Assembly (NCBI RefSeq): GCF_000159955.1 | Contig: NZ_GG695970.1 | Coordinates: 94,188 to 134,343 of the forward strand | Source of the DNA: Paenibacillus sp. oral taxon 786 str. D14 | Lineage (GTDB): Bacteria; Bacillota; Bacilli; Paenibacillales; Paenibacillaceae | Length of the DNA: 40,156 bases | Direction: 5' to 3' | Shown here: piece by piece, positions 7,466 to 16,890 of the stretch | Layout of the letters: each line of letters begins with the position of its first letter | Numbering within the stretch: position 1 is the stretch's first letter | Notes under the pieces: generated by a model | What the model saw: the letters and a program-made list of their open reading frames with translations, nothing else | What the model was told of the DNA's origin: nothing | Databases searched by the model: none | Made by a program: the position numbers and the translations under genes

Positions 7466-7589
7466 GATTATCCCTTTCGTTCAGGAAGCAATAAGCCGGG
7501 AGCGGGCAAGGTGAAGTGAAGGGAGAAAGCAGGTGCAGTGATAGGCGGTCATCAAGCGGGTTGCGGGTTCCTGAACAAACGGGATAATC
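7466..7589. repeat. Long inverted repeat (22-bp arms), dispersed repeat family
   Basis: Arms at 7466-7487 (begins GATTATCCC, ends TTCAGGAA) and 7568-7589 match in inverted orientation at 20 of 22 positions, separated by 80 bp. No gene lies inside. An arm of very similar sequence recurs at 18851-18871. It lies between the convergent lacI-type and araC-remnant genes, and nothing else is seen in 7436-7631. Confidence 0.6.
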
Positions 7590-7631
7590 CTGCAAAAGCC
7601 CCGGCCCATATATACCTCCGCCCCCGCAGCC

Positions 7632-9020
7632 TTACATCGATTTCCGAATGTTCCCCGGCGAATGCGCAGACTCAGCTTCCCGATACTGCCCCGGCGTCAT
7701 ACCCTCTACCTTTCGGAAGGAACGGATAAAGTTCTGCGAGTTGTTGTATCTCAGCTTGGCTGCGATCTCCTTGACGGGCATTTCCGTGTTGCGCAGCCAT
7801 TCTTTGGCCATCTTGAAGCGGTACATCGTGAGGTATTCGCTGAAGGAGTAGCCCGTTTCTTTCCGGAAAATGCTGCTGATGTAGTTCGCGTTGTAATGAA
7901 GACGGGCGGCGCAAGCCTCCAAGGTCAGATCCGTGTCGTACTCGTGGTGAATCAAATCGATAATCTTCTCCGAAATGTTCTGGTATTGGGCGTTTTGCCG
8001 GTTATTAAAGATGCGGATCATCGGTTGAATGACCGTTGTCCAGAACCAATCCTCGATTTCCGCTTTGGTGTGAAGCCCCAGCATCTCTTCAAATAATGAG
8101 CCGCTGCCTGCAGGCCGGATCTGGTGCAAGGCGATCCCCGCTTCCTGCATCATCACCAGCAGATTGTTCAGCAGGCGGGTCAGCGGAATTTGATATTCCT
8201 GCGGCGACAGCTCCTGGCTAAACAAGGAGTTAAACAACCGCGCGTTCACTTCCTTGGCTTTCTCCGTTTCCGCCAGCTTGATGGCGTCTAGCAGCTTGCT
8301 TTCCTTATGCGTCGGGTAATTGACGTTCAGGACATGCTTGCCGGAGTTGAGGTTCTCGTATTGAATAATGACCCCGGTCCCCAGCTTCATTCGATATTTC
8401 AATGCTTCCATCCCTTCGCGGTAAGCGATGGGCAGCTTCGCGATAGACTGGAATGGCAGGCTTAAGCCAATGCTGACATGGACCTTCAGGCATTGATGGA
8501 TTTCGTGCTGCAGCTTCTCCGTCCAGGCATAAACGGCTTGGCGAAACGAATCGGGCCCCTCTTCAGGACTTCCGATCAACGTCACGATCGTCTGATCCAT
8601 AATCACGGGAGTGAACCGGCTTTGGGGATCCAGCAGTTCCTCGATGATATTTTGCGCGGCGAACAGCAGCAGGTTGAGATCCTTTTTGGCATAGGCCGAA
8701 TCCTCCGTAAAATCCAGGGCTAAGGTGAATACCGCCATCGTTCGCCAAGCGTGGATCTGCTCCTGGTAGCCGTATTGTTCAAGCTTCTCCAGTAATTGGC
8801 TTTTGGTGTAATGCCCTTGGTACGCTTCAATCAAGGAAAAAGCCCGCACTTGTCGGATATGCTGACGAACTTCCGTTTCGAGCTGCGATTTGGACTGGAA
8901 CAAACGATGATACTCTTCGCCAATGAGCTCAAATTCATCGGCATGCCCCCGGCGGACATCGGTTTTGCGCCGGCCGATCAGATGCAGAAGGCGTTCAATC
9001 GGCGAGTACATCCGACGCAC
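7632..9020 (-). pseudogene. AraC-family regulator (YtdP/YesS-like), N-terminal sensor part lost
   Basis: The remaining 463 codons keep the cytoplasmic linker (MYSPIERLLHLIGRRK, a segment that follows the second membrane helix in this family), the central region (HVSIGLSLPFQSIAKLPIAYREGMEAL) and a complete double helix-turn-helix AraC domain (LTLEACAARLHYNANYISSIFRKETGYSFSEYL to MTPGQYRE). The usual first 250-300 residues, with two membrane helices and an extracellular sensor, are missing. Upstream of about 9020 the open frame simply runs antisense through a solute-binding-protein remnant, with no ribosome binding site. The simplest reading is a deletion that joined two divergent genes head to head. 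It probably once controlled the adjacent importer. Confidence 0.8.
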
Positions 9021-9887
9021 GGTATTTTTAAGACGCTCAGCTCTTATTTCGGTACCCCAAACAACTGGAAGATCGAGGATGGCCGGGTCATTCCGGAATT
9101 TATGACGGATGAATATCTGAATACGATGAATTTTATGAAAAAGCTGTATGACGAGAAGCTGATTAACTCGGATTTTCCGCTGACAAGCAAAGAGGTGCAA
9201 CGGGATCGGTTCATCCGCGGCGAGGCGGGCGTTTTGATCGGAAGTATGACCGACGTTCAGCGCCTTGCCATTGAAGCGCGGGCCATCAACCCGGATGCGG
9301 ATTTTACGCTGGTGAACCGGATCAAAGGTCCGTACGGTTATAAAGTATGGTCGATTCCGAATTTTAACGGCCTGTATCTATTTTCTAAGAAGATGATTCC
9401 AACGGAGGAGGATCTGAGAGATGCGCTGCGGTTTTTCGACCGGACCATGGATCGGGATGTGGCCAATTTAATGAAATATGGCTTCGAAGGCAGGCACTAC
9501 CGGACGGAGAACGGGATGGTCATTCTGCCGGAAGAAACGTCGCAGCTGCGGGTGAACGAGGTGAATCCGTTATATTCGCTGATGATCGCCGATATCAGTA
9601 ACCCCAATTTGATGGAGGTCGCGCAAAAAGAGCATTTGACTCAAATCGCCGAACAGCTTAGCAAAGACAACGAAGCGTTCCTGGTGGACGATCCGACGGT
9701 TCGGCTCAGCTCGCCGACTTATGATGAGAAGAGTGCGGAGCTGTCCACGATCATTAGCGATGCCACCTACAATTATATCCTGGGGCGCATCGACGCCCAC
9801 GGCTTCCGCCAAGAGGTTGAGCGGTGGAAGCAAAGCGGCGGTCAAGCCGTAATCCGCGAATTTGAGGAAGCGCTATCACGCCGATAA
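9021..9887 (+). pseudogene. Solute-binding protein remnant (LipO type), N-terminal half lost
   Basis: From GIFKTLSSYFGTPNNW at 9021 the frame matches the neighbouring intact binding protein (GAFKTVSAWFGTPNNW, residue 238) to the C-terminus (SDATYNYILGRIDAHGF against TDATYQYIYGQIDKAGF). The signal peptide, lipobox and about 237 residues are gone. Upstream of 9021 the frame is antisense to the AraC regulator. It is therefore the other half of the junction at about 9020. The two binding-protein genes were tandem paralogues; this copy cannot give an exported product. Confidence 0.85.
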
Positions 9888-10007
9888 TCATTAGTTCAGG
9901 TTCAACGCTTAGCAGCTGCCGTTATGAGGAAATGATTGTTTCCGTACTGCCGCCATGACGATACCGTGGAAGAGTAAGCAATCCAAACCATGGGAGGTCC
10001 AAAGGTT

Positions 10008-11561
10008 ATGAAGAAACGATCCTTCATCCTCATTCTGACCGCACTGTTATCGTTAAGCGTTGTGCTGGCCGGTTGTGGAAGCGCTAACAATAAGGGGGGC
10101 GGCAGTTCAGCTGCGACAGAGCCTGCCGCGTCTACTTCTGACAACGGCGGGAACACAACCGCAGAGGCGGAGAAACCAACGGAAATTACGATTATGCTGC
10201 CGTTAAATACGTCGGAGACGCCGCCGGATACGATCAAAGCTGAGCTGGAGAAGCTGACGAACACGAAGCTGAACTATCAGTTTTTCCCGGCGGACACCTA
10301 TGAAGAAAAGCTGAACACCGCGTTTGCCACGGGCTCCTTGCCTCAAGTCACCTACCTCAAAAACCAAACCACGTTTATTCAAATGAAAGAAGCGATTAAG
10401 GACGGACAGTTTTGGGAAATCGGCCCGTACTTAAGCGAATTCCCGAACCTGAACAAATTAAAGCCGGAAATTCTGAACAATACGAAGGTGGAAGGCAAGC
10501 TGTACTCCCTCTATATCGGCAGACCGCTGGCACGCCAAGGGATCATTTACCGCAAAGATTGGGCCGATAAGTTAGGCTTGTCCGCACCGGCCAATGTGGA
10601 CGAATTGTTTGAAATGGCCAAGGCGTTTACGGAACAAGACCCGGACGGAAATGGCCAAAAGGATACGATCGGAATCGCTGACCGGAACGAGCTGGTCTAC
10701 GGAGCGTTCAAGACGGTATCCGCTTGGTTCGGCACGCCAAACAACTGGGGCGAGAAGGACGGCCAGCTGCTGCCTGAGTTTATGTTCCCGCAATATATCG
10801 ATACGATGGATTTCTTTAAGAAGCTGCGGGATAACGGCTACATTAACCAGGACTTTGCAGCGACCAGCAAAACCGATGCCGTCAATATGTTCACAAGCGG
10901 CAAGGCCGGGCTCTATATCGGCGGGTCCATGCAGGACATCGATTCGCTGAACAAGGATCTGATCAAAAATGTGCCGGACGCCGTACTCGACACGCATAGC
11001 ATGGTAGCCGGTCCCGACGGGAAGTTCGCCCAGTGGATGATTCCGGGCTACAACAATATCATCCTGTTCCCGAAATCGGCGATCAAGGATGAAGCGGAAC
11101 TTAAGAAAATTTTAGCGTTCTTTGACAAGATGATGACGCCGGAAGTAGCCAATTTGATGTACTGGGGCATTGAAGGCACGCACTATACGGTCGTAGAAGG
11201 CAAAGCCAAGGCTGCGGATAACAAAGAATTGATCGAGCGCGAAGTGAAGCCGTTTAAGGACAGCGTCATCGGGGAACCCGAAACCAACGGCATGTACGAA
11301 AGCTACAATACGCTGCCAGGCCGGATCCATGCGGAAGAATTAATCAAGGAGAACGTCAAGGTGGGCGTGCCTGACCCTACGGCGGCGCTGGATTCGCAAA
11401 CCTACGCGGAGAAGGGCGTGGAGCTGCAGCAGTTGATTACGGACGCCACATATCAATATATTTACGGTCAAATCGACAAGGCGGGCTTCGAGAAAGCGAT
11501 CGAGCAATGGAAGAGCCGGGGCGGCTCGAAGATTATCGAGGAATATAACGCAGCGAGATAA
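10008..11561 (+). CDS. Extracellular solute-binding lipoprotein (LplA/YtcQ type)
   Basis: The 517-residue substrate-binding protein of a CUT1-type ABC importer, anchored to the outer face of the membrane. It has a lipoprotein signal with lipobox LAGC about 24 residues in, then a Gly/Ser/Thr/Asn linker and the binding-protein fold (EITIMLPLNTSETPPDTIKAELEKLTNTKLNYQFFPAD). The EDPDGNGQKDT-like loop (EQDPDGNGQKDTIG) is typical of this family and may bind calcium. The ATG at 10008 has GGGAGG 11 bases upstream. With the two LplB/LplC-type permeases and the GH105 and GH28 enzymes that follow, it most likely binds pectin-derived oligosaccharides. No ATP-binding subunit is encoded here, so a shared MsmX-type ATPase is expected. 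Confidence 0.9.
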   Translation: MKKRSFILILTALLSLSVVLAGCGSANNKGGGSSAATEPAASTSDNGGNTTAEAEKPTEITIMLPLNTSETPPDTIKAELEKLTNTKLNYQFFPADTYEEKLNTAFATGSLPQVTYLKNQTTFIQMKEAIKDGQFWEIGPYLSEFPNLNKLKPEILNNTKVEGKLYSLYIGRPLARQGIIYRKDWADKLGLSAPANVDELFEMAKAFTEQDPDGNGQKDTIGIADRNELVYGAFKTVSAWFGTPNNWGEKDGQLLPEFMFPQYIDTMDFFKKLRDNGYINQDFAATSKTDAVNMFTSGKAGLYIGGSMQDIDSLNKDLIKNVPDAVLDTHSMVAGPDGKFAQWMIPGYNNIILFPKSAIKDEAELKKILAFFDKMMTPEVANLMYWGIEGTHYTVVEGKAKAADNKELIEREVKPFKDSVIGEPETNGMYESYNTLPGRIHAEELIKENVKVGVPDPTAALDSQTYAEKGVELQQLITDATYQYIYGQIDKAGFEKAIEQWKSRGGSKIIEEYNAAR

Positions 11562-11576
11562 GAGAGGAAGATTCGT

Positions 11577-12548
11577 ATGAGAGACGCAACAGCTCCTAGT
11601 TCACTCGCGCCAAAGCTTCCACCGCCCGAAAGACGTGCGAAGGCCGCACAGCTCCGCAAGCGGCTGTGGAGAAATAAATGGCTGTATGTGATGCTGCTGC
11701 CCGGCGTGCTGTATTTCATCATCTTCAAATATTTGCCGATGTACGGGCTGATCATTTCCTTTCAGAACTACAAGCCGTATAACGGCATCCGGGGCAGCGA
11801 ATGGGTAGGATTGGAGCATTTTCAGCGGCTGTTTACGGAACCGGACTTTATGGTCATTTTGAAAAACACGGTGATTTTGTTTGCGCTCAACTTGTTTATC
11901 TATTTCCCGGTGCCGATCATCCTGGCGTTGATGCTAAACGAACTGAGAGGGAACTTCTTCAAAAGGCTGTTCCAGACATTCGTTTACTTGCCGCATTTTA
12001 TGTCCTGGGTCATCATCGTGTCGATTACCTACGTGATGGTGACGATGGATGGCGGGATTATTAACGAGCTGCTGGTGTACTTCGGCTTTGAAAAGATCAA
12101 CTTCCTGTTGAATCCCGACTGGTTCCGACCGATGTACATCCTTCAGGTGATTTGGCGGGAGGCCGGCTGGGGGACGATCATTTACCTGGCCGGCATGGCG
12201 GCCATCGATCCCGGATTGTATGAGGCAGCACGGATGGACGGAGCCGGCCGGATGCGTCAGGTGTGGCATATTACGCTTCCGTCGATTCGGGGCGTGATCA
12301 TTACGCTGTTTATTTTAAAAATCGGGCATGTGCTGGATTTGGGCTTCGAGCATGTCTATCTGCTGCTGAATTCGATGAACCGGCAGGTTGCGGAAATTAT
12401 CGACACGTATGTGTACACCGCGGGGCTGCGGCAGGGGCAATACAGCTACAGCACGGCGATTGGGTTCTTCAAATCCGTCATCGGCCTGATCCTGGTCATG
12501 CTGGTCAATAAACTATCCAAGAAGTTCGGGGAGGAGGGCGTTTACTGA
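11577..12548 (+). CDS. ABC sugar permease, LplB/YteP type
   Basis: A 323-residue inner-membrane subunit with six predicted helices (first WLYVMLLPGVLYFIIFKYLPMYGLIISF) and the EAA loop EAARMDGAGRMRQVWHITLPSI that contacts the ATPase. It has a GAGAGGAAG site before the ATG at 11577, and starts 16 bp after the binding protein. Its stop overlaps the next start by one base (TGATG), so translation is coupled. Closest in type to B. subtilis YteP/LplB, which import rhamnogalacturonan-type oligosaccharides. Confidence 0.93.
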   Translation: MRDATAPSSLAPKLPPPERRAKAAQLRKRLWRNKWLYVMLLPGVLYFIIFKYLPMYGLIISFQNYKPYNGIRGSEWVGLEHFQRLFTEPDFMVILKNTVILFALNLFIYFPVPIILALMLNELRGNFFKRLFQTFVYLPHFMSWVIIVSITYVMVTMDGGIINELLVYFGFEKINFLLNPDWFRPMYILQVIWREAGWGTIIYLAGMAAIDPGLYEAARMDGAGRMRQVWHITLPSIRGVIITLFILKIGHVLDLGFEHVYLLLNSMNRQVAEIIDTYVYTAGLRQGQYSYSTAIGFFKSVIGLILVMLVNKLSKKFGEEGVY

Positions 12549-13423
12549 TGGTAGAGGACCGATCGGTCAGCGGCCGTATTTACGCGGCAATCAATTTTAC
12601 GCTGCTGGCCATCATTGCGTTGATAACGGTGCTGCCCTTCGTGCATGTCGTGGCCGGTTCATTTACGACAAGCGCAGAGCTGGCGGCGAACAAATTCGTG
12701 CTGATTCCCAAAGTGTGGAGTCTGGAGGCTTATCGGTTTATTTTTTCAACGAATACGATCTTTAAGGCGATGGGGGTCTCCATTGGCGTTACGCTCATGG
12801 GTACGTTATTCAGCATGCTGCTGACGGCGCTGATGGCTTACGGGTTGGCCCGTAAAGACCTCGACGGCCGGAGAACGATCAATTTTCTGGTTGTCTTTAC
12901 GATGCTGTTTAACGGTGGGTTGATACCGACGTTCCTGGTTGTGAAGGAGCTGGGGATGATCGATACGTATGCTTCCTTGATCATTCCTTCTGCGATCAGC
13001 GCATTTAATATGATCATTCTGAAGAACTTCTTTCAGAACATTCCGGAGGGCTTGGAGGAGTCCGCGCGGATCGATGGCTGCAACGACTTTGGCATCTTGT
13101 TCAAAATCGTGCTGCCGCTGTCGATGCCGGCGATCGCTACGATCTCGCTCTTCTATGCGGTTACGTATTGGAATACGTACATGTCGGCGATTTTGTATCT
13201 GAACGACAGCGCCAAATGGCCGATCCAGGTGCTGCTGCGGCAAATCGTCGTGCTCGCGAGCGGGCTGGACCACAGCGCTGAGCTGGATGGAACCGTACCG
13301 CCGCCGGATCAGACGATCAAGATGGCGGTCATCGTGGTTGCCACTCTGCCGATTCTGCTGGTGTATCCGTATCTGCAGAAGCATTTTGCCAAAGGGGCTT
13401 TGCTGGGGTCGATGAAAGGTTGA
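12548..13423 (+). CDS. ABC sugar permease, LplC/YtcP type
   Basis: The second membrane subunit (291 residues, six helices) of the same importer. The N-terminus AINFTLLAIIALITVLPFVHVVAGSF is characteristic of the YtcP/LplC group, and the EAA loop is ESARIDGCNDFGILFKIVLPLSMPAI. It overlaps the upstream permease by one base, which suggests equal expression of the two. The substrate is inferred as pectin oligosaccharides from the enzymes downstream. Confidence 0.93.
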   Translation: MVEDRSVSGRIYAAINFTLLAIIALITVLPFVHVVAGSFTTSAELAANKFVLIPKVWSLEAYRFIFSTNTIFKAMGVSIGVTLMGTLFSMLLTALMAYGLARKDLDGRRTINFLVVFTMLFNGGLIPTFLVVKELGMIDTYASLIIPSAISAFNMIILKNFFQNIPEGLEESARIDGCNDFGILFKIVLPLSMPAIATISLFYAVTYWNTYMSAILYLNDSAKWPIQVLLRQIVVLASGLDHSAELDGTVPPPDQTIKMAVIVVATLPILLVYPYLQKHFAKGALLGSMKG

Positions 13424-13468
13424 ATGATCCATGGCGATGAAATACGAAGCGGAAGGAGCTGGGAAAAG

Positions 13469-14593
13469 ATGAGGCAACGTCCAGACACTCCCTTGGAATG
13501 GGCGAAGAAGGCATGCGATTCGATGATGGACATTTACACGGATGCGGGAACTCTCCCTCCCGCCCATCGCTGGCATTATCATCAAGGCGTCTTTCTGTGC
13601 GGCATGGAGCAACTGTGGGAGGTCGTTCAGGATGAGAAGTACATCAAGTACATTCAACAATACGTGGATGATCTGGTGGATGAGCAGGGCAATTTGATGT
13701 TCGCTCGCGATGAGCTGGATGCCGTGCAGGCCGGATTGCTGCTGTTCACGTTATACGAACGGACCGGGAAGGCCAAATACCGGATAGCAGCCGATAAACT
13801 GCGCTACCTGTTGCTGACGCTGAACCGCACAAGCGAGGGCGGTTATTGGCACAAGGATAAGTATCCTTATCAGATGTGGTTGGATGGTCTCTATATGGCC
13901 GGTGTATTTTCGCTGAAATATGCGAATGCGTTTGGGGAAGCAGGGCTTCGGGCAGAGGTGCTGCACCAGGAGAAGCTGATGCGCAAACATATGCGCGATG
14001 CGAAGACGGGTTTGCTGTACCATGCCTGGGATGAGAGCCGGCGGATGCTTTGGGCGGATCCGGAAACCGGCTGTTCCCCGGAATTTTGGAGCCGCTCGCT
14101 GGGCTGGTATGGTTTGGCGTTGTCTCAATTCCTCGATTTGCTGCCGGCAGATGAGCCCGGGCGGGAGGAGCTCGCGGGGGCGTTATCGAGTTTCGTGGAT
14201 GCGCTGATCCGTTATCAGGACAAGGAGAGTGGGCTTTGGTATCAGGTGGTCGACAAAGGCGATCGGCCGGATAACTGGCTGGAAACGTCAGGCTCCTGCC
14301 TGTTCGTATACACCCTGGCGAAGGCGGTGCAGCAGGGCCTTGCCGGTGAAGACGCCGGGCAAGCCGCATTGAGGGGATATGAAGGGCTGACCCGGGTGGT
14401 GGAATGGGACGATAAAGGCCGTTTGGTGCTGCCGGATATCTGTATCGGCACATCGGCCGGGGATTATGACCATTACGCTGCGCGCCCGAAAGTGAAAAAC
14501 GATCTGCACGGGGTTGGCGCGTTTGTGATGGCCTGCACCCAAATGGAAATGTTCCTCAGCAGAATGGAGGATCCCGCGGATGTGCACATATAA
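13469..14593 (+). CDS. GH105 unsaturated rhamnogalacturonyl hydrolase (YteR/YesR type)
   Basis: A 374-residue cytoplasmic enzyme that removes the unsaturated galacturonic acid left at the non-reducing end by pectate or rhamnogalacturonan lyases. The two catalytic-site acids are visible: Asp84 in DELDAVQAG and Asp139 in QMWLDGLYM, corresponding to Asp88 and Asp143 of YteR. The alpha/alpha-barrel pattern continues with LWYQVVDKGDRPDNWLETSGSCLF and ends GVGAFVMACTQME. The start is the ATG at 13469 with GGAAGGAG 10 bases before it; the frame is open from 13424 but that part is not conserved-looking. It overlaps the GH28 gene by 14 bp. Confidence 0.93.
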   Translation: MRQRPDTPLEWAKKACDSMMDIYTDAGTLPPAHRWHYHQGVFLCGMEQLWEVVQDEKYIKYIQQYVDDLVDEQGNLMFARDELDAVQAGLLLFTLYERTGKAKYRIAADKLRYLLLTLNRTSEGGYWHKDKYPYQMWLDGLYMAGVFSLKYANAFGEAGLRAEVLHQEKLMRKHMRDAKTGLLYHAWDESRRMLWADPETGCSPEFWSRSLGWYGLALSQFLDLLPADEPGREELAGALSSFVDALIRYQDKESGLWYQVVDKGDRPDNWLETSGSCLFVYTLAKAVQQGLAGEDAGQAALRGYEGLTRVVEWDDKGRLVLPDICIGTSAGDYDHYAARPKVKNDLHGVGAFVMACTQMEMFLSRMEDPADVHI

Positions 14594-15908
14594 TATCGTT
14601 GATTATGGTGCGGTGAAGGACAGCGGGGTTCCGGCAACCGCGGCCATCGCGGCCGCGATTACGGCGGCAAGCGAAGCCGGAGGAGGCACGGTGGTCGTGC
14701 CGGCCGGGACGTTCGTGACCGGAGCGATTTTCCTGAAGAGCCATATCGAGCTTAGGTTAAGTCCCGGGGCGGTGTTGTCCTTCAGCACCAACCCGGATGA
14801 TTATCCGGTCGTAAAGTCAAGATGGGAAGGGGTGCAACGGGAGGTTCATGCCTCCTGTATCTACGGGGAAGATCTCGAGAATGTGACCGTCACGGGGAGC
14901 GGCTGCATCAACGGGAACGGCCAGCCCTGGTGGGAGAAGCAGCGCAACCGTCCGGAGGAGCTGCACTATCCGCGTCCGAAGCTGATCAGCTTCGACCGCT
15001 GCCGGCGGGTGACGATCAGGGACGTTTCGCTGGTCGACTCGCCCAGCTGGACGGTCAACCCGATTCGCTGCCACAACGTGACGATCGACAACGTATCGAT
15101 TCTGAACCCGGCGGATTCCCCCAATACGGATGGAATTAACCCGGAATCGTGCTCGAATGTGCGAATCAGCAACTGCCATATCGATGTCGGGGACGATTGT
15201 ATCGCGATCAAGGCAGGCACCGAAGAAACGGCGGAGCGGGTTCCCTGTGAGAACATTACGATCACAAACTGCACGATGATTCATGGTCACGGCGGGGTGG
15301 TGATCGGGAGCGAGATGAGCGGAAATATCCGGAACGTGACGATTTCGAACTGCGTCTTCCAGCACACGGACCGCGGCATCCGGCTCAAGTCCCGACGCGG
15401 CCGCGGAGGTATCGTCGAGGATATCCGCGTCAGCAACCTCGTCATGGAAAACGTGATCTGTCCGTTTATTATGAATCTGTATTATTTCTGCGGTCCACGC
15501 GGCAAGGAGAAATACGTGTGGGACAAAAATCCTTATCCCGTTACGGAGGAAACTCCGCAGTTCCGGCGGATTCATTTCTCCGACATCACGGCGCGCGAGG
15601 TGCACGCCGCTGCCGGCTTCTTGTACGGGTTGGCGGAGCAGTACATTTCCGAAGTCACCTTCGACCAAATCGAGATTTCCATGGCGAAGGACGCGGTTCC
15701 CGGCCGCCCCGCCATGATGGATGGAATCGAGGAGACGGCACGGCGCGGGTTCTACCTGGGAAATGTGCGGGACGTACGATTTAACCAAGTGTCGATTGAA
15801 AACCACGAGGGTCCGGCTTTTTATATCGAAAACGGGGAAGACGTTGAACTGACGGCGTGCCGCTCGAAGCGGACCGCCAAGCCGGAACCCTTAGTGGAGC
15901 GGCACTAG
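14580..15908 (+). CDS. GH28 polygalacturonase-family hydrolase, intracellular
   Basis: A 442-residue right-handed beta-helix enzyme. All GH28 signatures are present: NTDG (182-185), GDD (204-206), GHGG (236-239) and the RIK-type motif as RLK (268-270), giving catalytic Asp184, Asp205, Asp206 and His237. There is no signal peptide, so it acts in the cytoplasm on imported oligosaccharides, as an exo-type galacturonidase or rhamnogalacturonidase rather than a secreted depolymerase. The ATG at 14580 has GGAGG 9 bases upstream, inside the end of the GH105 gene. Last gene of the operon; its TAG overlaps the stop of the convergent glycosyltransferase gene, with no terminator between. Confidence 0.95.
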   Translation: MCTYNIVDYGAVKDSGVPATAAIAAAITAASEAGGGTVVVPAGTFVTGAIFLKSHIELRLSPGAVLSFSTNPDDYPVVKSRWEGVQREVHASCIYGEDLENVTVTGSGCINGNGQPWWEKQRNRPEELHYPRPKLISFDRCRRVTIRDVSLVDSPSWTVNPIRCHNVTIDNVSILNPADSPNTDGINPESCSNVRISNCHIDVGDDCIAIKAGTEETAERVPCENITITNCTMIHGHGGVVIGSEMSGNIRNVTISNCVFQHTDRGIRLKSRRGRGGIVEDIRVSNLVMENVICPFIMNLYYFCGPRGKEKYVWDKNPYPVTEETPQFRRIHFSDITAREVHAAAGFLYGLAEQYISEVTFDQIEISMAKDAVPGRPAMMDGIEETARRGFYLGNVRDVRFNQVSIENHEGPAFYIENGEDVELTACRSKRTAKPEPLVERH

Positions 15909-16687
15909 AAAAAGTTGGACAACACCCGTTTGATTTCGCTTGGGCTGACGATTTCCGGGCCAAAGAAGGTTTTGGCACGCTGGCTGTCCGACCAGGGCTC
16001 GATCGTCATGGCATCTTTGATGCCGGGAGTCTTCCAGGTTTTTACTCTTTCAAAGGACATTCCTGTGTTTAAAGCATGGATATGATTGATCCAAATCGGT
16101 TCTTTGACATGGATAAACTCATGGGGCACCTTTAGCGCGTCACGCCAGCTGAAATTCGGCCGCTGACCTTGCAGAAACTTCCCGACATCATGGATTGTCG
16201 CGCCGTAGCTCGGCAGCCAGAAGAAAAATTTGCCCAGCCGGTGTTGCACCGAATCGTAAATGTAGCCGTATTGGGGGACCAATGCGGCTGTATTTTTTTT
16301 CGGCGTATAAGCGTGCAGTCTGCGGATGAAATCTTTGTGGTACATATCGTCGCTCGATAGATACACCCGGTAGTAGCAGTCATAGCCTGCGATATCTTCG
16401 GAAACATGGGCATAATAACCCCTTGGCGTCACAAACTGAATATTTCTAGGCAGAGGTACGTACCGGTCGAGGATTTCCCGGATTATTCGCTCGGAGGCGG
16501 GATCGTAGATGACATAGCAGGAAAAATCTTGCGAGGTTTGCAGCTGCAAGCTTTTTCGCGTGTAGGTCATGAACAGAGCCAGCCTTTTCTCAATCCAGTT
16601 TCGAGTTGTCCGTTCCGGCGTTCCTCCCCAATCGTTAAAATGAATCTCAATGATTAGTTTCTTCTGTTTGCCCCCATTCTCTGGCAT
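15905..16687 (-). CDS. Putative glycosyltransferase (rhamnosyltransferase-like)
   Basis: A 260-residue soluble protein with the pattern of the putative rhamnosyltransferase family (GT-A-like): IIEIHFNDWGG..., then WIEKRLALFMTYTRKSLQLQTSQDFSCYVIYDPAS, then a DxD-like YLSSDDMYHKDF with Asp113 and Asp114 as probable nucleotide-sugar/metal ligands. The ATG at 16687 has AAGGAGGC 9 bases before it. It is monocistronic, opposite to its neighbours, and its last four bases overlap the end of the GH28 gene. Acceptor and sugar are unknown; a cell-surface polysaccharide is plausible. Confidence 0.7.
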   Translation of the reverse strand: MPENGGKQKKLIIEIHFNDWGGTPERTTRNWIEKRLALFMTYTRKSLQLQTSQDFSCYVIYDPASERIIREILDRYVPLPRNIQFVTPRGYYAHVSEDIAGYDCYYRVYLSSDDMYHKDFIRRLHAYTPKKNTAALVPQYGYIYDSVQHRLGKFFFWLPSYGATIHDVGKFLQGQRPNFSWRDALKVPHEFIHVKEPIWINHIHALNTGMSFERVKTWKTPGIKDAMTIEPWSDSQRAKTFFGPEIVSPSEIKRVLSNFF

Positions 16688-16719
16688 AACGGTTCAGCCT
16701 CCTTCAATTTCACGCCGCG

Positions 16720-16739
16720 AAGATTTATTTCAATCTTCT
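16720..16739. other. Small inverted repeat between divergent genes
   Basis: GAAGATT and AATCTTC separated by 6 bases, in the 203-bp region between the glycosyltransferase and GH5 genes. TATAAT at 16844-16849, 42 bp before the GH5 start, is a probable -10. Nothing else is seen there. Confidence 0.4.
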
Positions 16740-16890
16740 AGCATCTTATGCGAGAATCTGATTTTGGTATGGACAGGAGGTGTGCACTTTTCGGGTCGAT
16801 GGCGCAAATATCGGGATTCCCCTCCCAAGCAGGAATAGGGTGCTATAATGATTGGCGTACAAACCGATCTACAGGGGGAGGACATGAACG

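Noticed and set aside
7466..7589. CRISPR-like array
   Set aside because: Only one inverted pair, no regularly spaced direct repeats and no cas genes.
8796..9020. Extension of the binding-protein frame upstream of 9021
   Set aside because: This stretch is antisense to conserved AraC-family sequence and has no signal peptide or ribosome binding site.
9021..9200. Extension of the minus-strand AraC frame to a 522-residue protein
   Set aside because: The first 60 residues are the antisense of a clear solute-binding-protein remnant; there is no homology or ribosome binding site.
12806..13660. 284-residue minus-strand open frame
   Set aside because: It lies antisense to the LplC-type permease and GH105 genes; composition (Arg/His/Gln-rich) is typical of a shadow frame.
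14817..15806. 329-residue minus-strand open frame
   Set aside because: Antisense shadow of the GH28 gene, whose catalytic motifs are all on the plus strand.
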